Shown here: positions 11,201-23,261 of the stretch, piece after piece
Layout of the letters: the number at the start of each line of letters is the position of its first letter
Position numbering within the stretch: position 1 is the first letter of the stretch
NCBI GenBank assembly: GCA_028023455.1
Contig: JAQFVV010000315.1
Span: 664,501 to 728,500 of the forward strand
DNA length: 64,000 nt
Direction of reading: 5' to 3'
Origin: Epiperipatus broadwayi
Lineage: Eukaryota; Onychophora; Udeonychophora; Euonychophora; Peripatidae
The notes under the pieces: generated by a model
The model's database searches: none
What the model saw: only the letters and a program-made list of their open reading frames with translations
Told to the model about the DNA's origin: nothing
Program-made: the position numbers and the translations under genes

Positions 11201-12999
11201 TGTAACTGCATCGTTCAGTAAAATATTTTGAAAAGAAATGATAAATAATTTAGAACTTAGGTTATGCTATCATTTTGTATAATATTGGTTTATTTGCTTA
11301 GAAGGAATAGAATTTATAACTTGAAATTGAAGGTCCAAAGTATCCTAAGGAAAGGAAAGAATCATAGAATATATTTTGAATTTATTTTCGGAAAATGAAA
11401 TATAAATTTTTAAAATAGAGTATCTAAACAATATATTTTCTTTAGAATGTTGATTATTTTTGAATGCTTTATATTTTAAGAGAAAAATATGTATTGCATA
11501 TTTTTAAAATACAATAGTACAATGTAAATTATATAAACAATATGCATAGTATATTTTTTTGTTTATTGAATAACAGGAATATATTGATTATTACACTTAC
11601 ATCATACTAAAGTAAGGCTAAATAAGAATATATTACGATTAGTAAACATCATGTGATAAAACACTAAAATCTAGTACTGAATTTTGGATGAATATTTTAT
11701 GTAACATCTTTGACTTTGCAAGATGAAATTTTTTTTTAATTATTTGAGAAATCCATACTCATTATAAAGTTAATTTTGTTTTTATGTAGAATGTTTTTCC
11801 TATGAATTTTTTTTTAAAAAAATAAGATAGTTTAATAATATTATTGAAGAAATATTCTGCTATTAAGTAAATATATTTATATGTTAACCATAATGAGAAA
11901 TCACATAGTAACATTTTATATTTTGTCTTAAGTATAAATAAAGATATAACTAAACTATAAACTATTTTTTATATAACTTAGTAGATAAAAATGTAAGATT
12001 AAAATAAGGATATCCATTGTAAATAGTGTACATAAATTGTTTATTTTATTTGTTGTTGTTAATAAACTTTGTTAAAATTTGTTTTTCAAAATTTTTGTGT
12101 CTTGATTGTTTATTTCTCCACTTCACTGCATAAAATCATGATATATTCATAACAATTGAAACAAAAATATAATTTTGCACAAAAAGATAAATAGAAAATT
12201 ATTTAATAATTTAAATATTTATTGGTATTCTTTTAATTAAATAATTATAATTTTACATTGTTTTATTGGTCATAAATCAGTTATCACAATAGTATACTGA
12301 ATTATATGCTATCAGTTGCCACACATCCTTTGTTTATCACATTATCATATGCTACCACACATTAATTATATTATTACGTGAAGGTAAAATATTATATAAA
12401 ATTATTTTATTATGGTAATAAAAATATAACGAAAATAAAAGATATCTAGTAGTAGTTAAACAGTGAAGAATATTATTATTATTATTTATTATTATTAGTT
12501 TCAGTGTAGTAGATTATGACATAAAATCCCTTCTCATATTTTACTACCGTATTTTTAAATTAACTTAGAATAAACTTTATGAACCTGAGATTATTTTATT
12601 TGAGCTAGATTATTATTAAATAGAAGATTAAGGTTTACTTATTAGTTTAATCTTAGTGAGTAGAAGTTATTAAAGTCATAAGAATACTATGAGTTTGTTA
12701 TTTGAAATAGTAATAAGGGGGGATAGTGTTCTTATGCCATTGAGATAGTATCCTGTGGGATATTGGCTCAATGTAATCTATCTTGTCACCTGTATTTTCA
12801 CTTCAAGTCTCATGAAAATATTAAATATTTATTTAATTTATTTTTATAAACTGAACCTTATTTATATTTTAAATTTGAGCTAGTGAAATATTTTAATTTT
12901 AATGCTGAATATTTTAGTTGTTAATTATTAACTGAGATAGAACCCGTTTTATTTTATATCATATATTATCTGGAAGTGAAGATGCACAAGACAAAGTTA

Positions 13000-13001
<2 letters not shown>
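8202..13001 (+). mobile_element. 3' LTR, 4.8 kb, Ty3/gypsy element
   Basis: The LTR starts TGTGCC after the polypurine tract and ends GTTAGA before a (TA)n tract. Its downstream 1.7 kb matches 1-1711, and its whole length matches the reversed repeat at 42329-47183, for example GTGCTTGGAGGAGAACATTT at about 10068 against its complement near 45260. No open reading frame longer than noise is present. An LTR of 4.8 kb is far longer than the few hundred bases usual for this superfamily. With both LTRs the whole element would be about 16 kb. Confidence 0.88.

Positions 13002-13067
<66 letters not shown>
13002..13067. repeat. (TA)n microsatellite at LTR end
   Basis: Pure TA/AT dinucleotide run abutting the end of the gypsy 3' LTR. 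The reversed solo LTR also ends in a (TA)n tract, which suggests TA-rich target choice. Confidence 0.95.
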
Positions 13068-13832
13068 CAAACATTAATTCTAAAACTGGCCAGTATTTGA
13101 AAACAATAAGAACTCTAAATTCTAAACTTTTCAATATTTAAATAAAAGTAGAATTTCCTATCTGACTAAATTATTTATTAATTATTTTTATTGAATGCAT
13201 TTTTTTTAATCATTTCCATTAATTTATTTTTTCTGTTCTTTTAAGTGTTTATCATGATATTTTCTGTTAAGCTAAACTTTTAATTAAATATTGTTAAATT
13301 TAAGTTGGGCATGGATGTCTGCTTAGATTTTTAACGTTATATTGCTTTAATTAAGGGAGGGTTAATCTTAGGTTATTTGTTTCATAGTTAAATTGGGTTA
13401 ATTGATTGGATATATTGGTGTAATTAGTAAATGTACTATATGACACACTTGGGTGAAATAAGCCTATCTCTTATTGACCATCAGAGACAGAGAGTATTCT
13501 CTGCTCCATGGATCACCCCCTTAGCCTATGGAATGGGATAGTAAGATGGCAAAAAGGACCACATTCCCTTCCTATGGAGATTTTTTATTGTTTTTCTTGC
13601 TAGACAGATGTAACATTCCTGTACTGGATGAGAGACAATTTTTTCTCTATAACCATGCTGTTCAGATGTGCATTCCTAACAGTATGGCATTGTACAGTTG
13701 TATTCATGCTGCATTGAATACATTGATATATAAGATAGATTGGCATTGGTGTGACTGCAAACTTTTGGCCTAAAGTTATATAAGAGATAAAATATTTTCT
13801 TTTTGAGTACCATATATGTAGTCTAACCATAC
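13068..13832. other. spacer between two LTR elements
   Basis: Non-repetitive DNA by my reading. An 81-codon open frame at 13528-13773 is the longest and has no recognisable motif. The stretch 13440-13560 is less AT-rich than its surroundings, but I could not assign it. Confidence 0.4.
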
Positions 13833-16581
13833 TGTACTGGTCAACATAGTATGCTACACTTAACAAGATTCAAATCTTAAGCAAAAGTACCTCAAATCCG
13901 ATCATGCTCGAGATACACAGGTCTGGAGCAATCCTGAATTCTAACCTATTTGCCTATTCTTCGAATCTCTGACCCAATGAACAACAATTCTGATGACACA
14001 GTAAAATTATTTTAAATCCATGCTCATAAGCGAAGCAGTAGAGCATAAGATCAGACTGATGATGATGATCGAGATTGGAGTAGCACAGGAATTACATTTA
14101 TTATAGTTATTTATTAATACTAAGCTCTTAACTAGAAAATAATTCAAAAACAACAAACCAGTATTTACATGAAATTATATATATTTAATAAATGTAAAAA
14201 ACGCATATATATGTTACAAAATTGCTTCACGCTTGGAACAATATTATTTATTTACAAAACTTGGGAATTGTTGTATAAAATCCCCTCTGTCACTCACTTA
14301 ATAAATACAAATTTTACAGATACAATTTTATACTGTTTTAAAACTTGTGCGGAGTTAATAAGCTAATTAAAGAAAACTTTTGTTATGGAGCGTTGTGGAT
14401 GCCGAAAATAAATATAAAAGATCATGACAGTTTTAACAGTAAAAGGATTTATTTGATAACGGGCAAAATATATGATTTCAAACATGTATTTCTTAGGAGA
14501 ACCATTATTTATACTTTTATTCACATTGTTTGGCAAAGTCATCTTTTAGAAATTAGAAACAAACAATGTGCTTTATTTACGAGTGTAAGTTATGTAATCA
14601 TTAATGTAAATTAGATTTACGTCAATGGGAATCGATAACGGTTTTTAAAAGAAAGCAGCTTAATTTAATAAACTAAATGTATTTTTATGAAATGAATCAT
14701 TATCTTTAACACATCATTGTGACTTACTAGATCAAATTCAAGAGCAAATTAACAGTACTAGCATACAATAATGGAATAAGGCCTCATGGTGATTGGATAT
14801 TTTATCATTTAAAAGAATACTTGAGACGAACTTAGATTTGATATATCCGCGCATTCTGGCAGAGCGATATCAAAGGAGAGGATGAGTTTGGAACCCCAGA
14901 TCATTATGTACAATCCATCTGCAGCACATAATCCTCATAAGCCTTACATTCCACAGAGAGTAGTGTCTCTGAACGAATGATTTTTGAAAAGATAGGAAGG
15001 GAGCTTTAGACGTTCCCAATGACTAAACAACCTAGAAATGGAGAAGATAAAATATCAGAATAAAGTGGATGGTATGCCAGCAACGTTATTGGACCTGAAA
15101 ATAATTTTATAACATTATTTCAAAACTTGGAAATTGTCTAACTTTTTGCGCAATAATCTGTTTTTCAATCCTGAGTCATTTAACAAATCATAATGAATAA
15201 TAACTTTTATTTATAATATTAAACTAGCAAAATTTATATTTATGTTCAATTCCCTAATATGTATTAATTAAAGAATTAGCCCTCAGGGAGATGGTAAGAA
15301 AAGATGGAATTCTATATTAGATGCCGCAATCTTTTATAATGGTAACTAAACACGAAAGTAAAATAAGCATCCACAATAAAATACTTTTAGATATACAACC
15401 AACCTAGCAAACGATTTCTATTTTAAATAAACAAATGAATATATTTTTTACTAATAAATTTAATTAAAGTTGTGAGTTTGACTGATACCGACATATTAAA
15501 GAAAATAATATATATATTAAACAAAATAAATTGTATATATATAATTGAGCCGCATATAGTTATATAAACATAAATTGAGCGTGAAAGCAAACATATATTT
15601 AGAATTACATAATTATTAATAAAGGATTATATAGAGAGAGTTCATGAGCAAAAGTAGCAAAACATCATAAATGGATCTATGAATTAATTTAGCTACAAAT
15701 TATAAATCATCCGTGAATGTTCGTATTAAGACAGCTCTAAATTACATGATTTTACCTAAGATATCAGCATAGTAGCAGGTTGGTTGGCAATTCTACTCAT
15801 CTCCGGTCAGCTGTTATTTTGATGGCTGGTAGACAGTCCTTCGAGAGGAGAAGAAAAAGGTGAAAAGAGTCCCCTACTCACTCTTCATCACACAGAACTT
15901 GTCTTGGCTTCTTAAAAGTAATTAAACTCAACTGACTAAACACTCCTCTGAACTCAACTAAAACTGAAAGTCTAAAAACTCACTTCCTTTGTTCTGTGGT
16001 TCCTTTTATAACATTTCAATACTGCCCAGAATGCAATTTCATATACCAACCCTATCTCTATAATCCCTTTAAAAACAACATTTAATTAGCAAAAATATTT
16101 TCAATAGATAAGGCTTGAAATACCATTTTTAGCTATTTTAAATCATTCGACAACAACTGATAAACGATTTTTTTTCCTATTTTAATTAAGATTTATAAAT
16201 TTTAATTATAGACAACGATCTGACTAGTGATAAAGATAATTTCAGTATTTCAAGCCTTCCCCATTTTTCTTTGTTGTTACATTCCAATAGTTTAATTAAA
16301 TACTTTAAATCAAAATACATATAGATATAACAAAAAAAATTACAATTATATAAAGAAAATATTTAGTTGTCAGCAATAATCATTAATAACCTTATTGCTT
16401 TATTCATATATATATATATACGCATCACGCAGACTGCTGTTTTATTTTACTAAATAAAAATTAATTTTACTAATCTTTCTAATGATTCGGCATACAGTGT
16501 GTGAGTGAATAGCATATATTTATAGCAAGGTCTGAATTGCAGACCCCTAGGAGGTTAGTATAGATGGTGAAACATGAAGCA
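13833..16581 (-). mobile_element. LTR (left copy) of a second, pol-less LTR element
   Basis: Reads TGTACTGG at the left and GAAGCA at the right, and matches 19590-24461 over its length once the TIR transposon in the latter is removed, for example CAGGTCTGGAGCAATCCTGA at both. Internal coding lies on the minus strand and a purine-rich stretch sits just outside the right edge of this copy, so this would be the 3' LTR of a minus-strand element. The ends are approximate by a few bases, and no target duplication could be fixed between the outer flanks. Confidence 0.72.
14019..14075 (+). other. tRNA-like sequence inside LTR
   Basis: The text around GTAGAGCATAAGATCAGACT looks like the D-arm/anticodon-arm half of a tRNA (A-box-like GCNNAGNNGTAGAGC). 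The second LTR copy has the version AGTGGTAGAGCATAAGATC at about 19790. No convincing T-arm follows, so this is not called as a tRNA gene. Confidence 0.35.
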
Positions 16582-16614
16582 TCGATGATGGCTGCTGCTT
16601 CTTAGTTTTTTTTT
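16582..16614 (-). promoter_or_regulatory. possible polypurine tract (minus strand)
   Basis: Read on the minus strand this is a run of A followed by CTAAGAAGCAGCAGCC directly before the LTR edge. It is purine-rich and in the right place for a minus-strand element, but impure. Confidence 0.4.
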
Positions 16615-17291
16615 TAATAATATTTTCCTGGATCTGGAGGTGTATAAGGGTTCAATGTATGTCTTTCTAGATATCTTGTGAAAATGCTAAAAGCAGTCAT
16701 AATATTGTGCTTTGGTATATTATTATATTGTTCATTATTAAAAATATCTTGCTTTAAAAGAATTTCTCTAACTTTCTGTGATTTAATGGCATCCATTATA
16801 ACATATTCACTTTGGGAGTTGAGAAGTTTTTCTCCATCTTTTATGAAACTATTTTTTTTAACATATGTCCATGCTTTAAAACAAAGTTTATCATTTCTGT
16901 TTAAAGAGTTCAGCTCCTCATCAATTTTGTTCTGATCATATTTCATAAATAAATAATTATGGGATTTATTAAAATGAGCAGTATTGTACACAACTAAAGA
17001 TCTGTCCACTTTCTTCATTTTCATATCAGGAGGCCATTCAGCATTATTTCTAAACTTTAATTTTGATCTTTTCATCAATCCATCATCATCACTTTTCCAT
17101 AGAACTTCTTTATAATTATTATGAAAATATAACTCAGAATTATCAATTATGATTTCTGAAGATTTATCTAAAACAATATGTATTGTTCTATTGATATTAT
17201 TCATTATCGATACAGCCACTCCATTAGAGGATGATAAACTGGTATCATCACTTTGAGATGGACTGGCTTGCAGTAGATTTGAAACCACCAA
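16614..17291 (-). pseudogene. unrecognised retroelement protein, C-terminal part
   Basis: A 225-codon frame ends 33 bases from the LTR. I do not recognise the family. The N-terminal third is Ser-rich (SQSDDTSLSSSNG) and then comes a mixed alpha/beta-looking stretch with RNNAEWPPDMKMKK, a Trp-containing helix (CFKAWTYVKKNSF) and the tail NPYTPPDPGKYY. There is no aspartic protease, YxDD or integrase motif. Coding-like sequence continues upstream on the same strand in shifted frames (17204-17401, 17373-17699), so this is probably the end of a longer Gag-like or extra protein. It sits just before the candidate polypurine tract, where other elements carry integrase or envelope. No signal peptide or membrane segment is visible. 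Confidence 0.5.
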
Positions 17292-17372
17292 TTCTCAGTA
17301 CTTTCTTCATCCTTAGCTAAATCTTCTGGAATAAAACTTTGACTATGAGTAATCTCTGTCACATCTATTTTT

Positions 17373-18240
17373 TTATATTTTTGTTGAGTATGAGTTGGCA
17401 TTTGTATTCACTAACATAATCTCATGAGGTTCCAACCTTATTTTAGTTGGATGAGGTTCTATGTCCTCTGCTCCACTGTCTTTTAAATGTGCTTCCATGA
17501 AAACTGTCTTATCTTTGGTTTCAGCATCAATATCCTTTGATCCGAAGGTAGAATTGTCTTCAAATCTTTCCAGTTCTCTTGTTTGGTTCATCATATTTTC
17601 TATTTGGTTAGCATTCTGCTTCTTTGCAGTATCTTCAATTTCATTCACTACTTTCATGTCTTCCATTACTGTGTTTTTCAAAACTGTGTTGGTGACCATT
17701 TCTGGTGATTCTGCATTTATTTTCCTTTTATCATTCTGGTAATCTAGTTCCTGGTCTCACTTTAGGTCTCTTATGGCTTGTGGTAATTTGATTTCTGTCT
17801 CTTCATTTACTACTGGTTTCATGCTTCTTTTGAGCTGACTTATTTCTTGTTTCAGATCTTCTATGGCTTTTATTTTTTTATTTTGGATTATGGCCATCCT
17901 TTCTTTCCAGTATCTTCAGTCTTCTCTCATTTCTTGGATGAAATCGATCATTTCTGCTGACCTGGCTTCATGAGGCTTTCTCTCCTGCTGGGCTTTGGTT
18001 CCCTAAATAGTCTCACTTTGCTTGGGAACAGACACATCTTTGAAACCATAAGCTTGTGTGTCCTGAGTGATAGTAAGATCAATATTTGATTTTCATCTTT
18101 TTAATTCATCAAGATCTCTTCTAAACCCCTTCATCATTTCCATAAATTCTGCAGTTGCAAGATCTGCTTTATTTTGCTCTGGCATCATTGCTCCTATGTT
18201 TTCTTCACAATTCAGTTTTTTTCTTCTTTTGAAAGGTAGC
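17373..18240 (-). pseudogene. Gag-like coiled-coil region of the second LTR element
   Basis: Minus-strand coding-like sequence begins near 18240 with a Met-rich, charged stretch (for example FMEMMKGFRRDLDELKRW) and continues with another heptad-like segment (IKAIEDLKQEISQLKRSM) to an open frame of 108 codons at 17699-17373. Stops interrupt it near 18005 and 17757. The composition, rich in K, E and M with long predicted helices, resembles the coiled-coil Gag of the gypsy element at 2701-3807, although no sequence identity is evident by eye. As the first coding part after the leader it is most simply a gag remnant. No RT exists anywhere between the LTRs. Confidence 0.45.
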
Positions 18241-18897
18241 CAATTTTAAATGTATCTGAGAAATATCTTTTAATATTTTGCTTTAAGCTTTTCTTCTTTT
18301 TTTAACGTATTGTCACTTATTATTATTTGAAAATAAGGCTTGTTTCTTTCTTCTTTTATTTTATTTTAAACATATAGCCACTTCTAATTATTTGAAAAAT
18401 AAGGCTTGTTTCTTTCTTCTTTTTACATTATACAGGATATACACCTCTCTCTCCCTCCTCTCTTCAACTGTCTTCATTTTGCCATTTTTTTGTTGCTGCT
18501 GACTACTGATGATAACAGGAAAAATATTTGATCATAACATGTATGTGTATGATCTATTGGAATTCAACTGCCTTGCTGCTTGGCTTTTGGTTGTTTTTCT
18601 GCACCTATAATAGACTCTTACAAAAAAAAAGATTAGTGATTTGTTTCAGCAATATCATATATGTTTGCTCATTACAATTATACATGGCAAAATAGTGGAA
18701 AATAATTAAACTCTCTCTCAACCACTAACATCCTGGTTTGAACTCATTTTGACACTAGTTTATTATATTACTGTTGGCACATTTATATGGCGCCAGCCAA
18801 CAGGTTATAACAAAAACGATTCCAAATACATCTGGGCTGCTCAACTAGTAAATGAATGAAACATGAAGTGCACCTTGTTATAATTTCAAGGTTTATA
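18241..18897. other. leader region of the second LTR element
   Basis: Non-coding, with two near-repeats of the text AAGGCTTGTTTCTTTCTTCTTTT (cut here as AAGGCTTGTTTCTTTC) at 18333 and 18403. A palindromic TGGCGCCA lies at 18788-18795. Confidence 0.45.
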
Positions 18898-19400
18898 ACT
18901 TATGGCTGAAGTACATGGGTTTTATTTGTAAACATTTTCATTTTCGCCTATATAACATAAGAAACACATTTTATATATTTGTAAAACCAGATACAGAAAG
19001 AAAACATCACTTATGGGTGAAATACGTGGGTTTTACTTGCAACACACTTTTATTTTCGTGTATATAACATAAGAAACACATTTTATATATTTGTAAAACC
19101 AGATACAGAAAAAAAATCACTTATGGGTGAAATACAAGGGTTTTACCTGCAAAACATTTTTATTTTCGTGTATATAATATAAGAAACACATTTTATATAT
19201 TTATAAAACCAGATACAGCAAAAAATTCACTTATGATCATAACACATGGGTATCAAAATTCTTTTCATTTTTACAAACAAGATTTTTATATTTGTAGCTC
19301 TAAACATAGAATACAATATTTTTCTATAGTTGCAAAACCAGATACAACAAAAACCATTACATTTATGGTTGCAATGCATGGACATTTGTTTTAATACAGA
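18898..19400. repeat. about 110-bp tandem repeat, three good and two decayed units
   Basis: CTTATGGGTGAAATAC or close variants start units at about 18900, 19011, 19121 and 19231. Each unit ends in TTTGTAAAACCAGATACAG. A fifth, diverged unit begins near 19363. The repeat lies in the presumed 5' leader of the minus-strand element. Confidence 0.85.
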
Positions 19401-19983
19401 TTTTTCATATTTTATGTACATAAAATCAGAAAACAAACTTGGGTAGGAAGGAAATATACATATTATCATCAGTGATCTCTTACAACCTTTTTTTAAAACA
19501 TACATATAAACAGAACTCATTACTCAAGGTATGTGGGTGTTTATATCGAAACCTCACTTGGGCAGCCAAGCCCGAAAAAAAAAATCCACTGTACTAGTCA
19601 AAATAGTATGCTCACTTAACAAGATTCAAATCTTAAGCAAAAGTACCTCGAATCGGATCAAGCTCGAGATACACAGGTCTGGAGCAATCCTGAATTCTAA
19701 CCTATTTGCCTATTCTTTGAATCTCTGACCCAATGAACAACAATTCTGATGACCCAGTAAAATTATTTTAAATCCGTGCCCATAAGCAAAGTGGTAGAGC
19801 ATAAGATCAGACTGATGATGATGATCGAGATTGGAGTAGCCCAGGAATTACATTTATTATAGTTATTTATTAATGCTAAGCTCTTAGCTAAAGAAAATAG
19901 TTCTAAATATTAACTAGAAAATAATTCAAAAACAACAAACCAGTATTTACATGAAATTATATATATTTAATAAATGTAAAAAA

Positions 19984-19986
<3 letters not shown>

Positions 19987-20018
<32 letters not shown>
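19987..20018. repeat. (TA)n run within LTR
   Basis: The corresponding site in the left LTR (about 14203-14211) has only a few TA units, so the tract expanded after the LTRs separated. Confidence 0.9.
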
Positions 20019-20021
<3 letters not shown>

Positions 20022-21198
20022 ACAAAATTGCTTCACGCTTGGGACAATATTGTTTATTTACAAAACTTGGGAATTTGTTGTATAAAATCTCCTCTATCAC
20101 TAATTTAATAAATACAAATTTTACAGATACAATTTTATAGTGTTTTAAAACTTGTGCAGAGTTAATAAGCTAATTAAAGAAAACTTTTGCTACGGAGCGT
20201 TGTGGATGCCGAAAATAAATATAAAAGATCGTGACAGTTTTAACAGTAAAAGGATTTATTTGATAACGGGCAAAATATATGATTTCGAACATGTATTTCT
20301 TAGTAGAACCATTATTTATACTTTTATTTGCATTGTTTGGCAAAGACATCTTTTAGAAATGAGAAACAAACAATGTGCTTTATTTATGACAGTAAGTAAT
20401 GTAATCATTAATGTAAATTAGATTTACGTCTATGGGAATCGATAACGGTTTTTAAAAGAAAGCAGCTTAATTTAATAAACTAAATGTATTTTTACGACAT
20501 GAATCATTATTTTTAACACATCATTGCGACTTACTAGGATTAGATGGATGGATGATCAAATTCAAAAGCAAATTAATGGTACTAGCATACAATAACGGAA
20601 TAAGGCCTCATGGCGATTGGATATTTTATCATTTAAAAGAATACTTGAGACAAATTTAGATTTGATATATCCGTGCATTCTGGTGAAGTGATATCGAATG
20701 AGAGGCTGAGTTTGAGACCCATATCATTATGTACTGCCATCTGAAGCACATAATCCTCATAAACCTTACATTCCACAGAGAGTAGTGTCTCTGAACGAAC
20801 AATTTTTGAAAAGATAGGAAGGGAGCTTTAAATGTTCCCAATAACTAAACAACCGAGAAATGGAGAAGATAAAATATCAGAATAAAGTGGATGGTATTCC
20901 AGCAATGTTATTGGACATGAAAATAATTTTATAACATTATTTTAAAAATTGGAAATTGTCTAACCTCTTGCGTAATAATCTGTTTTTCAATCCTGAGTCA
21001 TTTAACAAATCATAATGAATAATAACTTTTATTTATAATATTAAACTAAAAAAATTTATATTTAAGTTCGATTCCCAGATAAGTATTAATTAAAGAATTA
21101 GCTCTCCGGGCAATGGTAAGAAAAGGTGGAATTTTATATTAGGTGTCACAATCTTTTATAATGGCAACTAAACAACAAAGTAAAATAAGCATCCACAA

Positions 21199-21206
21199 TA
21201 AAATAC
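21199..21206. repeat. target site duplication, left copy
   Basis: TAAAATAC, identical to 23254-23261. The other LTR has it once. Confidence 0.92.
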
Positions 21207-21464
21207 GGTACTTGTGAATAATTCAACCGATGATGTTTTTGACTTACCGATTTCCCTTCCGGTAGACATCAACGTTTTTTGCATGACAACTATGTCATGG
21301 TAACCAAGTGACTGGCGTGATTAATTCATCAGAGAGTCAATTTTTTTTTTCACCCGCGAGATTTAAAATTTGTAGAGAGGTTTGGGAAATTTTTTTCATT
21401 TTTCTGTCTATTGCGATTTTGGTATCCACGACATCACAGTTACTTTTTTGAGCTGTTAATTCGG

Positions 21465-22620
21465 GTAAAGTGTTTTATTTATCTGTTTATTTTAAATTTA
21501 CAAAATTTTTTTGTTAATATTTCTACAATTCTCAAACTTCTCTGGCAAAGTGTTTTTTTATTTATCTGTTTATTTTAAATTTACAAAAAGTTTTTGTTAA
21601 TATTTCTACAATTCTGAAACTTACATTGAATTACGTTTTATGTGTAAATAATTTATTCTCTGGCAAAGTGTTTTTTATTTATCTGTTTATTTTAAATTTA
21701 CAAAAACTTTTTGTTAATATTTCTACATTATGTTTTTAATGTGTAAATAATTTGAAATAATTTTTTAAATCAATTTTGCAATATGCAGTACGTTTTAAAA
21801 ATTATCAAATGCATGTAAAAGTGCAGCGTTTTCTGGACGCCATTAATACCAGATTTGCATTAGATCGCATCTTTTTTATTTAGGTGTTTATTTAAAATTT
21901 ACAAAAAGTTTTTGTTAATATTTCTACAATTTTCAAACTTACATTGAATTACATTTTAATTTTATTTTTAATTTCTGAATTATATCATACAGCTATGAGA
22001 GTAATACAATGTCTGATATATGTGTATGATGGGCCTGCGGCCCAATAAAAACATCCGGAGGCCCCCCTGCCAATTCCAGCGCTACGCGCTGCTGTATTTT
22101 AAAATTGAGAATAATAATTTGATGCATGCATGTACATTTTTTTTTTTTTAGTATTTGCCTGACCTGCATCAGATATTTTTCATTTTTGAATATTTTTTAG
22201 CATGTGACCTGGATAATTCAACCGATGACGTATTACCCTGAAAGCATATCAGTTTACAATTGAATTATGTTTTAATTTCATTTTTAATTTCTGAATTGTA
22301 TCATACAGAAAATTATTTTTCGTAATTTATTCCGGTAAACTGTTTTTTATTTATCTGTTTATTTTAAATTTACAAAATCTTTTTGTTAATATTTCTACAA
22401 TTCTCAAATTATTTTTCGTAAATTCATCATCAATTATAAAATCTTTTTGTTAATATTTCTACAATTCTCAAATTATTTTTTGTAAATTCATCGGCAATTA
22501 TAAAAATTACAGGGTGCGACGCCATTAATACCAGATTTGCATTAAATCGCGTCTTTTTAATTTAGCTGTTTATTTAAAATTTACAAAAAATTTTTGTTAA
22601 TATTTCTACAATGGAATTAC
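21465..22620. repeat. internal short dispersed repeats of the TIR transposon
   Basis: A phrase of about 60-80 bases (GTGTTTTTTATTTATCTG, then TTTTAAATTTACAAAA, then GTTAATATTTCTACAATTCT) recurs at about 21470, 21550, 21670, 21880, 22335, 22440 (partial) and 22560. The copies are irregularly spaced and partly truncated, as in subterminal repeats of non-autonomous transposons. Confidence 0.8.
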
Positions 22621-23044
22621 GTTTTAATTTAATTTTTAATTTCTGAATTGTATCATACAGAAAATTATTTTTTGTAAATTCATCGGCAATTTTTAATTTC
22701 TGAATTATATCATACAGAAAATTATTTTTTGTAAATTCATGGGCAATTATAAAAATTACAGCTATGAGAGTAATACAAGGTATAGGTGTACACCAAGCCT
22801 AACGGCTTGTCAAAAACAAAAAGGGCCCCCCCGCTAACTCCAGCGCTACGTGCTGTTTTTTATAATTGAGCATAATATAGGGTGTTTTTATAAATAAGAA
22901 TATAGTTTGTTTTAAATTATTTTGACACATGCGTCAGATTTTCGCCCTTTTTTTTGTTTTTTATCACGTGACCTGCGTCACATTTTTTTTCTTTTTTTTA
23001 TGTTTAATTTTTTTTTATATTTTTGCCATGTTTTTTTGTTTTTT

Positions 23045-23245
23045 ACCACGTGATCAACTGATGACGTATTACCCTGAAGGCATATCAGTCTAATGTTGTG
23101 TTTTTTAACGTACCGTGTTCACGTGATCTGTGGACACATTTTAGCGATTACATGTGTCCGCAAATCACTTGGAGACGTTATCTTAAAAATCACAAGATTA
23201 GACTGATATGCCTTCAGGGTAATACATCATCGGTTGAATTATACA
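23045..23245. repeat. subterminal palindrome at right end of TIR transposon
   Basis: GATGACGTATTACCCTGAAG at about 23051 and its inverse near 23230 bracket a second pair of arms (GTGATCTGTGGACACAT and its complement), so about 200 bases can fold into one long hairpin. A further direct copy of the outer arm lies near 22223. Confidence 0.8.
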
Positions 23246-23253
23246 CAAGTACC

Positions 23254-23261
23254 TAAAATAC
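23254..23261. repeat. target site duplication, right copy
   Basis: TAAAATAC, partner of 21199-21206. Confidence 0.92.

Larger units (their letters stand above)
21207..23253. mobile_element. 2,047-bp non-autonomous TIR DNA transposon
   Basis: The left end GGTACTTGTGAATAATTC and the right end are inverted repeats with one mismatch over 29 bases. The element is flanked by the 8-bp direct repeat TAAAATAC (21199-21206 and 23254-23261), present once at the empty site in the left LTR (15371-15379 region). It has no transposase frame, so it must be mobilised in trans. An 8-bp duplication fits hAT, P, Merlin or MULE-like families, but the GGTACTTGTG terminus does not let me choose. Inside are many copies of a phrase around TTACAAAAAGTTTTTGTTAA and two GC-rich hairpin cassettes. 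Confidence 0.92.

Noticed and set aside
14345-14614. Pair of matching 89-codon frames at 14345-14614 and 20152-20421, at first sight a conserved gene
   Set aside because: They lie at the same place in the two LTR copies. Conservation comes from LTR identity; no family motif, and the composition is as the surrounding non-coding text.
18788-18804. TGGCGCCAGCCAACAGG as a primer binding site
   Set aside because: It is palindromic and starts like one, but lies about 800 bases from the nearest LTR end, so it cannot serve this element in the usual way.
19560-19589. TGGCTGCCCAAGTGAGG (minus strand) as the primer site of the second LTR element
   Set aside because: It starts about 20 bases beyond the LTR edge, and I know no tRNA 3' end that it matches; too weak to list as a feature.
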